DNA from: an uncultured Methanobacteriaceae archaeon | GTDB taxonomy: Archaea; Methanobacteriota; Methanobacteria; Methanobacteriales; Methanobacteriaceae | DNA: 64,000 nt | Reading direction: 5' to 3' | Assembly (NCBI GenBank): GCA_902782945.1 | Contig: CACZOU010000026.1 | Location: 1-64,000 of the forward strand | In this document: positions 1 through 8,036 of the stretch, in pieces | Layout: the number at the start of each line of letters is the position of its first letter | Numbering within the stretch: position 1 is the first letter of the stretch | The notes under the pieces: model-generated | What the model was told of the DNA's origin: nothing | What the model saw: the letters and a program-made list of their open reading frames with translations, nothing else | Databases searched by the model: none | Position numbers and translations under genes: made by a program

Positions 1-1
1 G

Positions 2-247
2 TATCCTAATACTGATTGGACATATGTTAGTGTAACATACTATTCAAAAATCCCAGAAATTGTAGTAACCGACTCCCGTAATAACACTTATATTGAAGTT
101 AGTCCAAATGGTGAGCTAATGGGTGGTTACTCTGTGGATGAAGTAGTACCAGACCAGAGTACTATTGAAAATAAAACAAACAGCAATTATCAAGAGATAA
201 ACAATAATAACTACTCTAACAATTATAGTGATAATTATTCTGGATGA
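2..247 (+). CDS. C-terminal end of a secreted or surface hypothetical protein (partial)
   Basis: An open frame runs in from the left edge and stops at TGA (245-247), giving the last 81 residues of a protein. The visible part has a beta-like stretch (WTYVSVTYYSKIPEIVVT) and ends in a tail very rich in Asn, Ser and Tyr. That composition is typical of exported or cell-surface proteins of Methanosphaera-like archaea, but no family can be named from this fragment. A hairpin followed by a T-run lies directly after the stop (259-292), which supports this being a genuine gene end. The start and any signal peptide are outside the window. Confidence 0.6.
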   Translation, partial: YPNTDWTYVSVTYYSKIPEIVVTDSRNNTYIEVSPNGELMGGYSVDEVVPDQSTIENKTNSNYQEINNNNYSNNYSDNYSG

Positions 248-258
248 TAAATAAAGAA

Positions 259-292
259 TATGTAGTTCTTTTGACTACATAATCTTTTTTTT
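259..292 (+). terminator. Hairpin plus T-run terminator of the leading partial gene
   Basis: An 8-bp perfect stem (TATGTAGT at 259-266, ACTACATA at 274-281) with a 7-nt loop is followed by an 8-T run at 285-292. It begins 11 bases after the stop codon of the preceding gene. Archaeal termination needs mainly the T-run, so the hairpin is additional support. Confidence 0.6.
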
Positions 293-824
293 ATTTAATT
301 AGGTTTAAATCTAATTTTTTATATATTTAAATAACTACTTTTATTAAATTAATTTTTGATTTATTTTGTTAAGATTAGGACAGGTAATTTTTTTATTAGT
401 TTTGTTTTTCATGTATTGAGGTGTGGGTATGGTTTTTCATATTTACACTTGAAATTGTTTTCTAGTATTATCTTTTATTGTTGTTTGGGGTATATGGCGT
501 GTTTGATTTTTAGGTTGAAGTAGTGTATTTTTGCGGTGAAATTTTTTGTTTTTGGTTTTATTTGTATTTTTGCTTCGTAATATCTATGTATAACGAATCA
601 AAAATGCTTTTTTTTCAAGAAAATACAACAAAAAAACAAGAATATCAGAAAAGCAAAAAACTCCTTTTTACTATAAAAAGTAAAAAAATAACAAAGATAC
701 ATATATATATTACCTCATACAAAATAAGAATGATAATATACAATAGTTAGTAATATTGTATTATTATTAACTTGTATTAGATAAACTCCCTATTAAATAA
801 ACAATGTTGAAAAAGGTGAAAGAT
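293..824. other. Long intergenic region with a G+T-rich stretch, no convincing gene
   Basis: About 530 bases lie between the terminator and the next gene. From about 360 to 580 the plus strand is markedly rich in T and G and poor in C, unlike the A/T-balanced spacers elsewhere. The one open frame here (523-750) encodes a Phe/Tyr/Lys-rich peptide without a ribosome binding site, and I regard it as noise. A promoter for the next gene probably lies near 760-800. Confidence 0.4.
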
Positions 825-1043
825 ATGGAAAACAAAATATTAGCAGCAATAATTTCATTATTCCTTCCAGGAATAGGTCAATATCTATTAGGTAAAGGAA
901 ATAACTGGATAATCCTATTTGTAGTTATACTAATCATCGATATTATACTCGCAGCGCTTCTAGGAGGAGCAGGAACATACATAGCAGGACTCATCGGAAT
1001 TATATTTGCACTTGATGCATATTGTGGATGGATAAATATATAA
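825..1043 (+). CDS. Small TM2-like membrane protein
   Basis: This 72-residue protein is almost entirely hydrophobic. A first segment contains the FLPGIGQYLLGK motif, which resembles the short amphipathic Pro-Gly-Xaa-Gly-Gln signature of TM2-domain and related small membrane proteins. Two further hydrophobic helices follow (IILFVVILIIDIILAALL and a Gly-rich helix near the C terminus). The start at 825 is chosen over an in-frame ATG at 804 because AGGTGA (814-819) sits 5 nt upstream of it. It stands alone between long spacers. A membrane role is clear; the molecular function is not known. Confidence 0.7.
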   Translation: MENKILAAIISLFLPGIGQYLLGKGNNWIILFVVILIIDIILAALLGGAGTYIAGLIGIIFALDAYCGWINI

Positions 1044-1522
1044 TAATCTAAAAAACTAATTCTTCCATTTTATTTCTTTTTTTATACAAATTTCAAACAC
1101 ACAACTAATTTTAATAAAAAATAATACCACCTAGTCTAGCTTCCTAAAACATAAAATATTAATCACTTGATATATATGTAATATATGTAAAAATATAAAA
1201 TAATAAAAATATTCTAAAGTCTATAAAAAAATTAGAAATAGTTATAGAAATATATAATAATAGGTTTCAATGTTCATTATAAATGGATAATTAGTATAAC
1301 ATTATATTTATTCTTTGAAGCAGATACCTACTTCAATGGATTAACATAAAAAATTACAAAACAAGCCCTGTTCATTTTTTATAATTATTAAAATTAATTT
1401 AACTAGTATTATATCAAAAAAATAACATTATTTTCAATATTGATGATAAAATACTGGTTAAATGGAAAAAAATAAAATTAAAAAAGAAAAATAGAAATTT
1501 TTTAATATATGGATAAAAAAGA
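1044..1522. other. Intergenic region without recognisable genes
   Basis: These 479 bases hold A/T-rich spacer with a T-run after the upstream gene (around 1074-1083) that probably ends its transcript. A weak 6-bp inverted repeat (TTGAAG at 1315-1320, CTTCAA at 1331-1336) is the only other structure seen. No open frame with a ribosome binding site is present on either strand. Confidence 0.4.
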
Positions 1523-1738
1523 TTACTTTTCACTTGCTTGTAAAGCTTCGTAGCATCTTTTACATAAGATCCTAGGTAAAGTTACATCTAATTTCTCTGC
1601 TGGGAATGGGTATCCTCCAGTCCACATTTCAATTTCTTCGCGTACTATGTGATCTTCACATAATCCCATACCACACACTATACATATTGCTACTGCTTCT
1701 GTGTCCTTTCCTTCTTGAGCACATACATAACATTTCAT
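1523..1738 (-). CDS. DUF2180-type small zinc-ribbon protein
   Basis: This 71-residue protein starts MKCYVCAQEG and carries Cys pairs that would make a double zinc site: CYVC at residues 3-6, CIVCGMGLCEDH at about 19-30, and CKRC near the C terminus. This arrangement and length fit the archaeal DUF2180 family, which occurs mainly in methanogens and has no established function. A perfect GGAGG lies in front of the ATG on the minus strand. It is flanked by long spacers, so it is probably transcribed alone. Metal binding is inferred from the Cys/His spacing. Confidence 0.75.
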   Translation of the reverse strand: MKCYVCAQEGKDTEAVAICIVCGMGLCEDHIVREEIEMWTGGYPFPAEKLDVTLPRILCKRCYEALQASEK

Positions 1739-1912
1739 GATTAATTCCTCCTTAATGATTATATTGTAAATTAGAATATATAAAATTATGTTTAATAATA
1801 ACAGACGTTGAATTATTATTTACAACTAAAAATAAAAAAGATTAACAAATGTTTAATATATTCAATGGAGAAAAATAATAAAAAAATATATGGAAAAAAG
1901 ATTATGAAATAA

Positions 1913-2329
1913 TCAATATGATGAATCGATTCTTAAATTATCAGAGCCAGTATAATTAAAATTATTATCTCTAACTATATGAGAAAAACTATTATTTAAG
2001 TTAAAAGCCCTGTTAAATGGATTATTTGGATTTTTAAAGAAGTCCTGACCATCAGACAGATTATTGTAAATAATTTGTTCTAACTTTAGACGTTTTATTT
2101 CATTATATACATATTCTTTATATGTTTCATTGTCTGAATCATTTCTTAGTTCTTCTAAAATGTTAATCTGCTGGCTGATTGTTTCATTTTCATCCGGAAT
2201 TTGCAATCCACTATTTGAAACATTTTGAAATCCTGAGTAACTGTTACCTGCAGCAGAAACTGTACTTATTGCTAATAGACTTGTTACAAGTAATGTAAAT
2301 AAAAACATGATTTTAGATTTATTTTTCAT
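1913..2329 (-). CDS. Secreted hypothetical protein with signal peptide
   Basis: This 138-residue protein has a clear Sec signal peptide: a Lys-rich start (MKNKSKIM), a hydrophobic core (FLFTLLVTSLLAI) and a likely cleavage after STVSAA. The mature part is short, polar and rich in Asn, with several N-x-S/T sites, and contains a probable helical stretch around residues 50-75. There is no membrane anchor after the signal, so it is probably released or held at the cell surface. AAGGAA precedes the ATG by about 9 nt. I do not recognise a family. Confidence 0.65.
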   Translation of the reverse strand: MKNKSKIMFLFTLLVTSLLAISTVSAAGNSYSGFQNVSNSGLQIPDENETISQQINILEELRNDSDNETYKEYVYNEIKRLKLEQIIYNNLSDGQDFFKNPNNPFNRAFNLNNSFSHIVRDNNFNYTGSDNLRIDSSY

Positions 2330-2777
2330 ATTTGCTGTTCCTTAATAATGTTTATGTCATAAATATGATTTTCTTATAATGTACTATTTTTATATGTTTA
2401 CATATATATGATTTGGTATTTTTTTAATATTTTTACTTAGTTCATATTATGAGAAATAATATTCTCTAAAATAAATAAAATGAATTTTAAAAACTAATAA
2501 TAATATCCAAAAATACTTATAATTACTTAGTATACTTTAATATTAAGATATATCATTATATAATCATTAATAGATTGAATAAAGTATGTATATTTTTTTG
2601 CGATGATTTTAATCTCATTATTTAATAGTTTAAAACTCTTTGTAATCTGGAATATTAAAGATTATAAATTAATTCCCTAAAAAATCATCCCTTTATTAAA
2701 TAAAAATTAAGTATATACACCATAACATAGAAATAATAAAAAAATAGTTAAATCCTGTATATAAAAAAAGTTAAAAT
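2330..2777. other. Intergenic region without recognisable genes
   Basis: These 448 bases are A/T-rich spacer. The stretch just upstream of the secreted protein gene (about 2340-2420) must hold its minus-strand promoter, and TATA-like sequence is abundant. No RNA gene, repeat or coding frame could be supported. Confidence 0.35.
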
Positions 2778-3074
2778 TTAGATATCTAAACTCTTCAATG
2801 ATGACTTAGTCATATCCTTAGATAATTGATACAACTCTTCTGCTTCTTCTTCTTTTGAATAATAAATTTTATCGTTCTGTGGATTATAGTAAGGATAATT
2901 TTCTCTTACATAAACCGTAATACCATTATAGGTTGTTTCAATGTAATCCCCAGCTTCTTCCAAACTGTAAACTTTACTAGTTTCTCCTGAGTTATTATCT
3001 GATGCTGTATTATGTACCGAAGAAGTACCTGGATTACTAAGACCTTTTAAAATATTAGATAGTCTTGAATTCAT
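2778..3074 (-). CDS. Hypothetical small acidic protein
   Basis: This 98-residue protein has a polar, disordered Ser/Asn-rich N-terminal third followed by a segment rich in Tyr and Glu (ITVYVRENYPYYNPQNDKIYY). It ends in a predicted helix rich in Glu and Lys. There is no signal peptide, membrane segment or Cys pair. AAAGGCGAT upstream of the ATG is a reasonable ribosome binding site. No family is recognised; it belongs to a run of lineage-specific small genes in this part of the window. Confidence 0.5.
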   Translation of the reverse strand: MNSRLSNILKGLSNPGTSSVHNTASDNNSGETSKVYSLEEAGDYIETTYNGITVYVRENYPYYNPQNDKIYYSKEEEAEELYQLSKDMTKSSLKSLDI

Positions 3075-3208
3075 TTAAATCGCCTTTATTATAATATAGC
3101 TTTGAGTATAGAAAAATTATGTTATACTATATTTCTGTTATATACTACTATGTTAAAAATTGTATATAAAATATCCCATTATTAATACAAATATATTTAA
3201 AAGTATTA

Positions 3209-3637
3209 TTATTTATGTTCAAGATAATCAAGAATAGACGTAGAAGAATCCCATACAATTGATTCATCATCATCTGAAGCACTAACGGGTGCATTCAAAT
3301 AATTAATAATTTCCGATAAATCATTAAACATCACATCATAATCAGCACTATACGAAAGATAATTAAAACCACTTTCATCAAGATTTAATGTGATAACAAT
3401 ACGTTCCTGATTAAAATAACGGTTTATAAAATAATATACTATATTCAGAAGTCCAAATGAAAACCAAAATGTTAGAATAAACAAGACTACATGGATTAAT
3501 AAATTACCATAGATTGGCCTTTCCAAACAAAACATATTATTCTCATGAGCAATAATACGGTAATTATTATCAAGATATGTCTGAACAAGATGTCTAAAAT
3601 CATTATCAGTATATACATGATGTCTATGAACTTTCAT
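3209..3637 (-). CDS. Hypothetical membrane protein with a central hydrophobic hairpin
   Basis: About 142 residues starting MKVHRHHVYTDND. A polar N-terminal domain is followed by two closely spaced hydrophobic stretches (LLIHVVLFILTFWFSFGLL and the following IVYYFI) forming a membrane hairpin, and then by an acidic cytoplasmic-like tail. Upstream in-frame starts exist at 3649 and 3658, but none has a good ribosome binding site, so the exact start is uncertain. The organisation (short soluble part, helical hairpin, soluble part) recurs in small uncharacterised archaeal membrane proteins. No function can be given. Confidence 0.55.
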   Translation of the reverse strand: MKVHRHHVYTDNDFRHLVQTYLDNNYRIIAHENNMFCLERPIYGNLLIHVVLFILTFWFSFGLLNIVYYFINRYFNQERIVITLNLDESGFNYLSYSADYDVMFNDLSEIINYLNAPVSASDDDESIVWDSSTSILDYLEHK

Positions 3638-3658
3638 AATTATCAACATAAAAAACAA

Positions 3659-3996
3659 ATAGTCTATTATTATATATAACAGTAAACTAAAATAATACTT
3701 TTCATTAAGAAAAGACTACAGAAAGATAAAATTAGGTCAATAAATAGGAAATAAACCGTTTTAAGTAGAGTATAATAAAATTAATAACTCCTACATTAGA
3801 CATAAAGATTATATATATTTAATAATAAAGGAATTCATGTGCAATAATCTAATTACGCTTTAAATTATTCAAATATTTAAATTATAGATATTTAGACCTG
3901 TATAAATGAATTAAATATTTAAAGAGGATATATTCTAGAATATATTCTTTAAATAGGAATCATGCACACTCACAATAAAAAAAAGGAGATGAAAAT
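3659..3996. other. Promoter-bearing spacer before the adhesin-like gene
   Basis: These 338 bases separate two divergent genes, so promoters for both should lie here. Near the plus-strand gene there is a perfect 18-bp palindrome (3928-3945), described separately, and GGAG at 3985-3988 acts as its ribosome binding site. The rest is A/T-rich with nothing else I can support. Confidence 0.4.
3928..3945. promoter_or_regulatory. 18-bp perfect palindrome upstream of the adhesin-like gene
   Basis: ATATATTCTAGAATATAT is its own reverse complement. The symmetry extends imperfectly outwards (AAAGAGG on the left, TTCTTT on the right). It is centred about 60 nt upstream of the proposed start of the adhesin-like gene, where a transcription start or operator would be expected. 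Regulatory function is inferred only from position and symmetry. Confidence 0.4.
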
Positions 3997-6057
3997 ATAA
4001 AAAAAATAAAATTAATACAGCAAATAGTTCTGTTCAGTTTAATAATCCTCTTATGCTGTGGAGCAATATATGCTACAGACAGTAACACAACAAACTCAAA
4101 TAATACAGAAATTACTCATACAAATCATCATCCCAATAACCTCAGCAATACATATAAACAAGTAAAAACAGAGAATAATAATTACAATATATACCATAAT
4201 AAAAGTGTAGTGCCTTCTAACACTTCAGAAAAAAATTATACTAATCACAACCAATCAACAAGTGAACCATGGGACATAGAGACACCAGTACCTGTAACAG
4301 CCAATATTAAGGGCGCATACACGCAATTTAGTGATGGTTATTGGGCTTATTGTATTGATGAATCAAAAGATGCTGCACGAGTAAATGAATCATATACTAG
4401 ATATAAGTTAACAAATGAAACTAGTATAAATGAATTATATACTCCAAATGTCAATGTTCTACCGTATATTAAATTATTCATGGTAAATCATTGTAATGAC
4501 CCTGATTTCATAAATTCAGTAAATGTCCATCAATCAAACAGAGAAGTTATTGAAGGATTTACAGCATACGATATTTTACAATACAATAACGGTACATTAA
4601 ATGATGAAGTAGATCAAGAATGGTTTGACAGAGAAATAAGTGACAAGGTTGTAGGTTATTATATAAATGAAACTATAAACATGTATAAAACACTAAATAA
4701 GGATATAGCAAACTATGGTATCTACGTTCAACCTAATGGTACAACAATAGCATATCAATTCCTAATCTATAAACCAGATTCTAATGTATTTCAAAACTAC
4801 ATAACTATCAACTACAAAGTAGTAGAAAAAAACTCATTATCATGGGCATGGAAAGTACTCAACAAAACAATAACCCATGATAACATTACAGAAATAACTG
4901 TATCCATACCATATAATACAACAGAGACATACTATACAAATGAAACAGTACAAGTACCATATAATACAACAGAGACATATTATACAAATAAGACAATACA
5001 AGAACCCTATAATACAACAGAGACATATTATACAAATAAGACAGTACAAGTACCATATAATACAACAGAGACATATTATACAAATAAGACAATACAAGAA
5101 CCATACAATACAACAGAAATATATTATACAAATAAGACAATACAAGAACCATACAATATAACAAAGACGTATTATACAAATAAGACTATACAGATACCAT
5201 ATAATAACACAATTAAACATTATAATACCACAAATACAACAAAACAGCCGATAGAACACAAAAATATAAGAACTATCAATAACATGCCTAACAATATAAA
5301 CAGAAATAAGGGTATTAATACAAAAATAATCACAAAACCAACTAATTCAACACAATTTATAAAATCAAATCTAAAACCAAGACAACATAATATAACTATA
5401 ATAAATAAAAATAATACTAAATATATAACCAAAACAATACAGGTAGCACATAATCAGACAATAACTCTTTATAGGACAAAAATTGTACAAGTTGCTAATA
5501 ACAGAACAGTAACTAAATTTAAAACAATAACCGTAGAAGTACCGCACAATAGAACCATAACTACATACAAAAATGAAACACGACAAGTAGCACATAACAG
5601 AACAATATTATCTTACCAAAATAAAACAGTGCAGGTAGCAAATAATAGAACTATAACCTATTATGCAAATAAAACAATGCAAGTAGCACATACACATGTT
5701 GTAACAAAATATAGGGAAGAAATAAGAAAAGAAAATCATCCATATACAACATCAAGTTATGTTTTATACATTTATCTATTATATTTAAATGGTAACTTAA
5801 CATATGACCAACTTGTAGCAATTTTAGGAACATCCACAGCACAACATTTATTTGATTCAAATGGTACAATAATGCTTGAATATAATGATATTACAGATAT
5901 ACCAGGTAGTATAACTGTGGAAGGTACTAATTCATCAGTAGTTATTCATCCAACTAGTGATAATGTGGATTTAAATAATCCTGAAGGATTATCTGATGAT
6001 TCATTGAATTCTAATGAAAAACTTATTGATGCAGGAATAGTAAATGCAGAATACTAA
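3997..6057 (+). CDS. Adhesin-like secreted protein with two 16-residue repeat arrays; apparent AUA start
   Basis: The frame gives 686 residues if read from ATA at 3997, 8 nt after GGAG (3985-3988). The next possible start (GTG 4210) would remove a complete signal peptide, KKIKLIQQIVLFSLIILLCC followed by GAIYA. A globular N-terminal region (about residues 70-290) precedes two repeat arrays: six 16-residue units of the type PYNTTETYYTNKTIQE (4909-5196) and six of the type VAxNRTITxYxNKTxQ (5443-5730). A polar C-terminal domain of about 110 residues follows, with no membrane anchor. The repeats are crowded with N-x-T glycosylation sites. It fits the adhesin-like proteins abundant in gut Methanosphaera and is probably a secreted or wall-associated surface protein. 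The repeats also produce long meaningless frames on the opposite strand. Confidence 0.75.
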   Translation: MKKIKLIQQIVLFSLIILLCCGAIYATDSNTTNSNNTEITHTNHHPNNLSNTYKQVKTENNNYNIYHNKSVVPSNTSEKNYTNHNQSTSEPWDIETPVPVTANIKGAYTQFSDGYWAYCIDESKDAARVNESYTRYKLTNETSINELYTPNVNVLPYIKLFMVNHCNDPDFINSVNVHQSNREVIEGFTAYDILQYNNGTLNDEVDQEWFDREISDKVVGYYINETINMYKTLNKDIANYGIYVQPNGTTIAYQFLIYKPDSNVFQNYITINYKVVEKNSLSWAWKVLNKTITHDNITEITVSIPYNTTETYYTNETVQVPYNTTETYYTNKTIQEPYNTTETYYTNKTVQVPYNTTETYYTNKTIQEPYNTTEIYYTNKTIQEPYNITKTYYTNKTIQIPYNNTIKHYNTTNTTKQPIEHKNIRTINNMPNNINRNKGINTKIITKPTNSTQFIKSNLKPRQHNITIINKNNTKYITKTIQVAHNQTITLYRTKIVQVANNRTVTKFKTITVEVPHNRTITTYKNETRQVAHNRTILSYQNKTVQVANNRTITYYANKTMQVAHTHVVTKYREEIRKENHPYTTSSYVLYIYLLYLNGNLTYDQLVAILGTSTAQHLFDSNGTIMLEYNDITDIPGSITVEGTNSSVVIHPTSDNVDLNNPEGLSDDSLNSNEKLIDAGIVNAEY
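4909..5196 (+). repeat. Six tandem 48-bp coding repeats, array 1
   Basis: Six units of 48 bp begin at 4909, 4957, 5005, 5053, 5101 and 5149, with a decaying seventh after 5197. Units 2 to 4 are nearly identical at DNA level and alternate between VQVP and IQEP endings. The period is a multiple of three, so gain or loss of units keeps the reading frame. Confidence 0.85.
5443..5730 (+). repeat. Six diverged 48-bp coding repeats, array 2
   Basis: Units begin at 5443, 5491, 5539, 5587, 5635 and 5683. They encode a 16-residue motif beginning V-A-(H/N)-N-R-T and share period and overall plan with array 1 but are more diverged, suggesting an older amplification of the same ancestral unit. Confidence 0.8.
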
Positions 6058-6108
6058 ATAGGTGGAAGGAATCTCAAATACTTTCCATCCTATTTTTACT
6101 CTTTTTTT
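6057..6108 (+). terminator. Hairpin plus T-run terminator of the adhesin-like gene
   Basis: AATAGGTGGAAG (from 6057) can pair with CTTTCCATCCTATT (6081-6094) with single-base bulges, followed by a 7-T run at 6102-6108. It overlaps the last base of the stop codon. A clear end of transcription. Confidence 0.6.
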
Positions 6109-6276
6109 GGGAATTACTGAATAATTAACTTAGTATAAACAACCAAGTACTTTATTCAATTATTAAATAGTCTTTAATTTCATTTATTGAATTAATAGTC
6201 TCCCTTATTATGAGAGAAAAAATAATAAAAAATATTTTTTACTTAAATTTACATAAAATAGATTAAAGTGATAAAT

Positions 6277-6756
6277 ATGGAAATTAATTTAGATTCACTA
6301 AATGGTGATTTAGATTTAGATGTTAATTCTAATTGTAAAAAGTTATCATTTAATCTATTAGATGAAGGTAAACTAAGATATGTGTTCCGTTCATGTTCTA
6401 AAATTACGCCTTTTGGATACATTATTATTCCAAGATACATATTTGATTTTGCAAAGTATTATGACGTGATAAATGACCTATATGCTATAAAAAAAGATAG
6501 TACTACATGGTATATAACCAACAACACTAAAGAGAATAATAAAATCAACATAATTGATGAAAATGAGGATCAATATTACATAGGTATTAATAAAGACCTC
6601 ATAGAAAAATATAAGAAAAAGCATGAAGAAGAATATAAAAGAAGTAGAATGCCCTTCCATGAAGAACAAGTATCCTATAAATTACAAGTAAGTACAGATA
6701 AATTAAGCCATGAAACTATATACACATTAGAAGTATACTTAAAAGAAAGAGAATAG
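6277..6756 (+). CDS. Hypothetical soluble protein
   Basis: This 159-residue protein begins MEINLDSLNGD. The ATG at 6277 is preferred over an in-frame GTG at 6268, because AAGTGA overlapping that GTG is better read as the ribosome binding site. It is acidic at the N terminus and has a Lys/Glu-rich helix near residues 110-130. It has no signal peptide, membrane segment or metal motif. The following flavin-protein gene begins 34 nt after its stop, so the two may share a transcript. No family recognised. Confidence 0.55.
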   Translation: MEINLDSLNGDLDLDVNSNCKKLSFNLLDEGKLRYVFRSCSKITPFGYIIIPRYIFDFAKYYDVINDLYAIKKDSTTWYITNNTKENNKINIIDENEDQYYIGINKDLIEKYKKKHEEEYKRSRMPFHEEQVSYKLQVSTDKLSHETIYTLEVYLKERE

Positions 6757-6790
6757 AATTCTAAAAATTAGTATTAAGGGAGGAATTATT

Positions 6791-7240
6791 ATAAGAAGAA
6801 AAGATCTAGAAGTTACAGATTTTAACGAGATAGTAAATTTTATTGATTCATCAGAGGTTGTTAGATTAGGCCTTAAAGATGATGATTATGCATATGTTGT
6901 TCCATTAGCTTTTGGATATGAAGTAGTGAATAATGAAATTATTATATATATTCATTCAGCTAGTGAAGGTCATAAAATAGATTTGATTAACAGAAATTCA
7001 AATGTTTTCGTTGAATTTGATAATATCATCAGATTTTATGACATTACCTGTAAATATAACTCTGTCATGGCTCATGGTCATGCCGAATTAGTTGAAGATA
7101 TTGAAGATAAAACTCATGCGTATAAATTAATGTTAAATCATTGTAAATTAGAATATAACGAAATCAACAAAATAGCAGAGTGTCCAGCTATTGTTTATAA
7201 AATTATTCTGAAGGATATTACAGCTAAATATCATGAATAA
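6791..7240 (+). CDS. Pyridoxamine 5'-phosphate oxidase-related flavin-binding protein; apparent AUA start
   Basis: Read from ATA at 6791 this gives 149 residues beginning (M)RRKDLEVTDFNEI. The N terminus with Arg-Arg-Lys, then a helix, then VVRLGLKDDDYAYVVPLAFGY, matches NimA/PPOX-type split-barrel flavoproteins, which usually start with just such an MRRKD segment. IHSASEGHKIDLI later in the chain is the family's FMN-phosphate-binding loop region. There is no ATG, GTG or TTG in frame before GTG 6926, which would delete the first third of the barrel. GGGAGG (6778-6783) lies 7 nt before the ATA. Members bind FMN or F420 and reduce small substrates; the substrate here is unknown. Confidence 0.75.
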   Translation: MRRKDLEVTDFNEIVNFIDSSEVVRLGLKDDDYAYVVPLAFGYEVVNNEIIIYIHSASEGHKIDLINRNSNVFVEFDNIIRFYDITCKYNSVMAHGHAELVEDIEDKTHAYKLMLNHCKLEYNEINKIAECPAIVYKIILKDITAKYHE

Positions 7241-7368
7241 CAACATAAATATTCTTTTTAGTACATACTGTATTTTAAAAATTATATTTAAAGCGTATTA
7301 TCTTTATTAATATCATTAAACAAAATCTATAATGTATAATTAGATTAATAAAATAAAGGTGAAATTTA

Positions 7369-7692
7369 ATGATAGAAACATATGAATATAATCTTACAGA
7401 CATGGATAATGATTCCTTTTTTTTAAAATGTAAGGTAGAATATGACACTAACAATGATTATAACACCAACTATTACTTTTTTGATGGTGATAAATGGCTT
7501 AAAGATTTCATAGACCTCAATAAGTTATCACCAAACGACAAGGCTAGTCGAGATGAATTTGAGGATTTTGTAACAAGAGTACATGATTATATGGTTCATG
7601 GAAACATATGGAAGGATTTAAAAGCAATGAACGACAAACAAACAACTGATAAAGAACAATATAAGTTACATATTATCGCAAATAAATTATAG
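7369..7692 (+). CDS. Hypothetical acidic protein, first of a tandem paralogous pair
   Basis: This 107-residue, Asp/Asn/Tyr-rich soluble protein has an AGGTGA ribosome binding site and an ATG start. Its plan, a beta-like N-terminal half ending in FFDGDKWLKDF and then a helix EFEDFVTRVHDYMVHGNIW, recurs in the next gene (WDGFEWSVKGF and YDEFLERIYKLRDTG). Only 11 nt separate the two genes, so they look like a cotranscribed duplication. No known family. Confidence 0.55.
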   Translation: MIETYEYNLTDMDNDSFFLKCKVEYDTNNDYNTNYYFFDGDKWLKDFIDLNKLSPNDKASRDEFEDFVTRVHDYMVHGNIWKDLKAMNDKQTTDKEQYKLHIIANKL

Positions 7693-7703
7693 AGGTTGTA
7701 GTC

Positions 7704-8036
7704 TTGTCTGTTAAGGAGATTGAATGTATCATATTAGATGATAAATATGAAGATGATGATTTTGAAATCAATGCAAAAATAGTTACACAGCCCCCTAAAA
7801 CACCTGAATTATATGCGTGGGATGGCTTTGAATGGAGTGTTAAAGGTTTTAACAGAGTATATACTAATAGAAACAGTCAGTATGATTATGATGAATTCCT
7901 GGAAAGAATCTATAAATTAAGAGATACAGGATTACTCTACGAGATTGCATATGACTTAGAAGTAGATCAGAGTTATTTCTTCAAGGAAGAAAGAATATAC
8001 TTATATATAGAATCTAAAAAGATACTCGATGAATAA
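7704..8036 (+). CDS. Hypothetical acidic protein, second of a tandem paralogous pair
   Basis: This 110-residue protein starts at TTG (7704), 8 nt after GAGG. It shares with the gene before it a D-G-x-x-W-x-x-x-F motif and a following helix with D/E-E-F-x-x-R-(I/V), although overall identity is low. It is rich in Asp, Glu and Tyr and has no transmembrane or export signal. A T-rich stretch beyond 8100 probably ends the transcript. Function unknown. Confidence 0.55.
   Translation: MSVKEIECIILDDKYEDDDFEINAKIVTQPPKTPELYAWDGFEWSVKGFNRVYTNRNSQYDYDEFLERIYKLRDTGLLYEIAYDLEVDQSYFFKEERIYLYIESKKILDE

Noticed and set aside
523-750. Open frame of 75 codons in the first long spacer
   Set aside because: No ribosome binding site, composition dominated by Phe, Tyr, Lys and Ile as expected from random A/T-rich sequence, and no recognisable motif.
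4840-5259. Long minus-strand frames inside the adhesin-like gene
   Set aside because: They arise because the 48-bp repeat is a multiple of three and lacks stops in several frames; the products are meaningless Cys/Tyr/Leu repeats.
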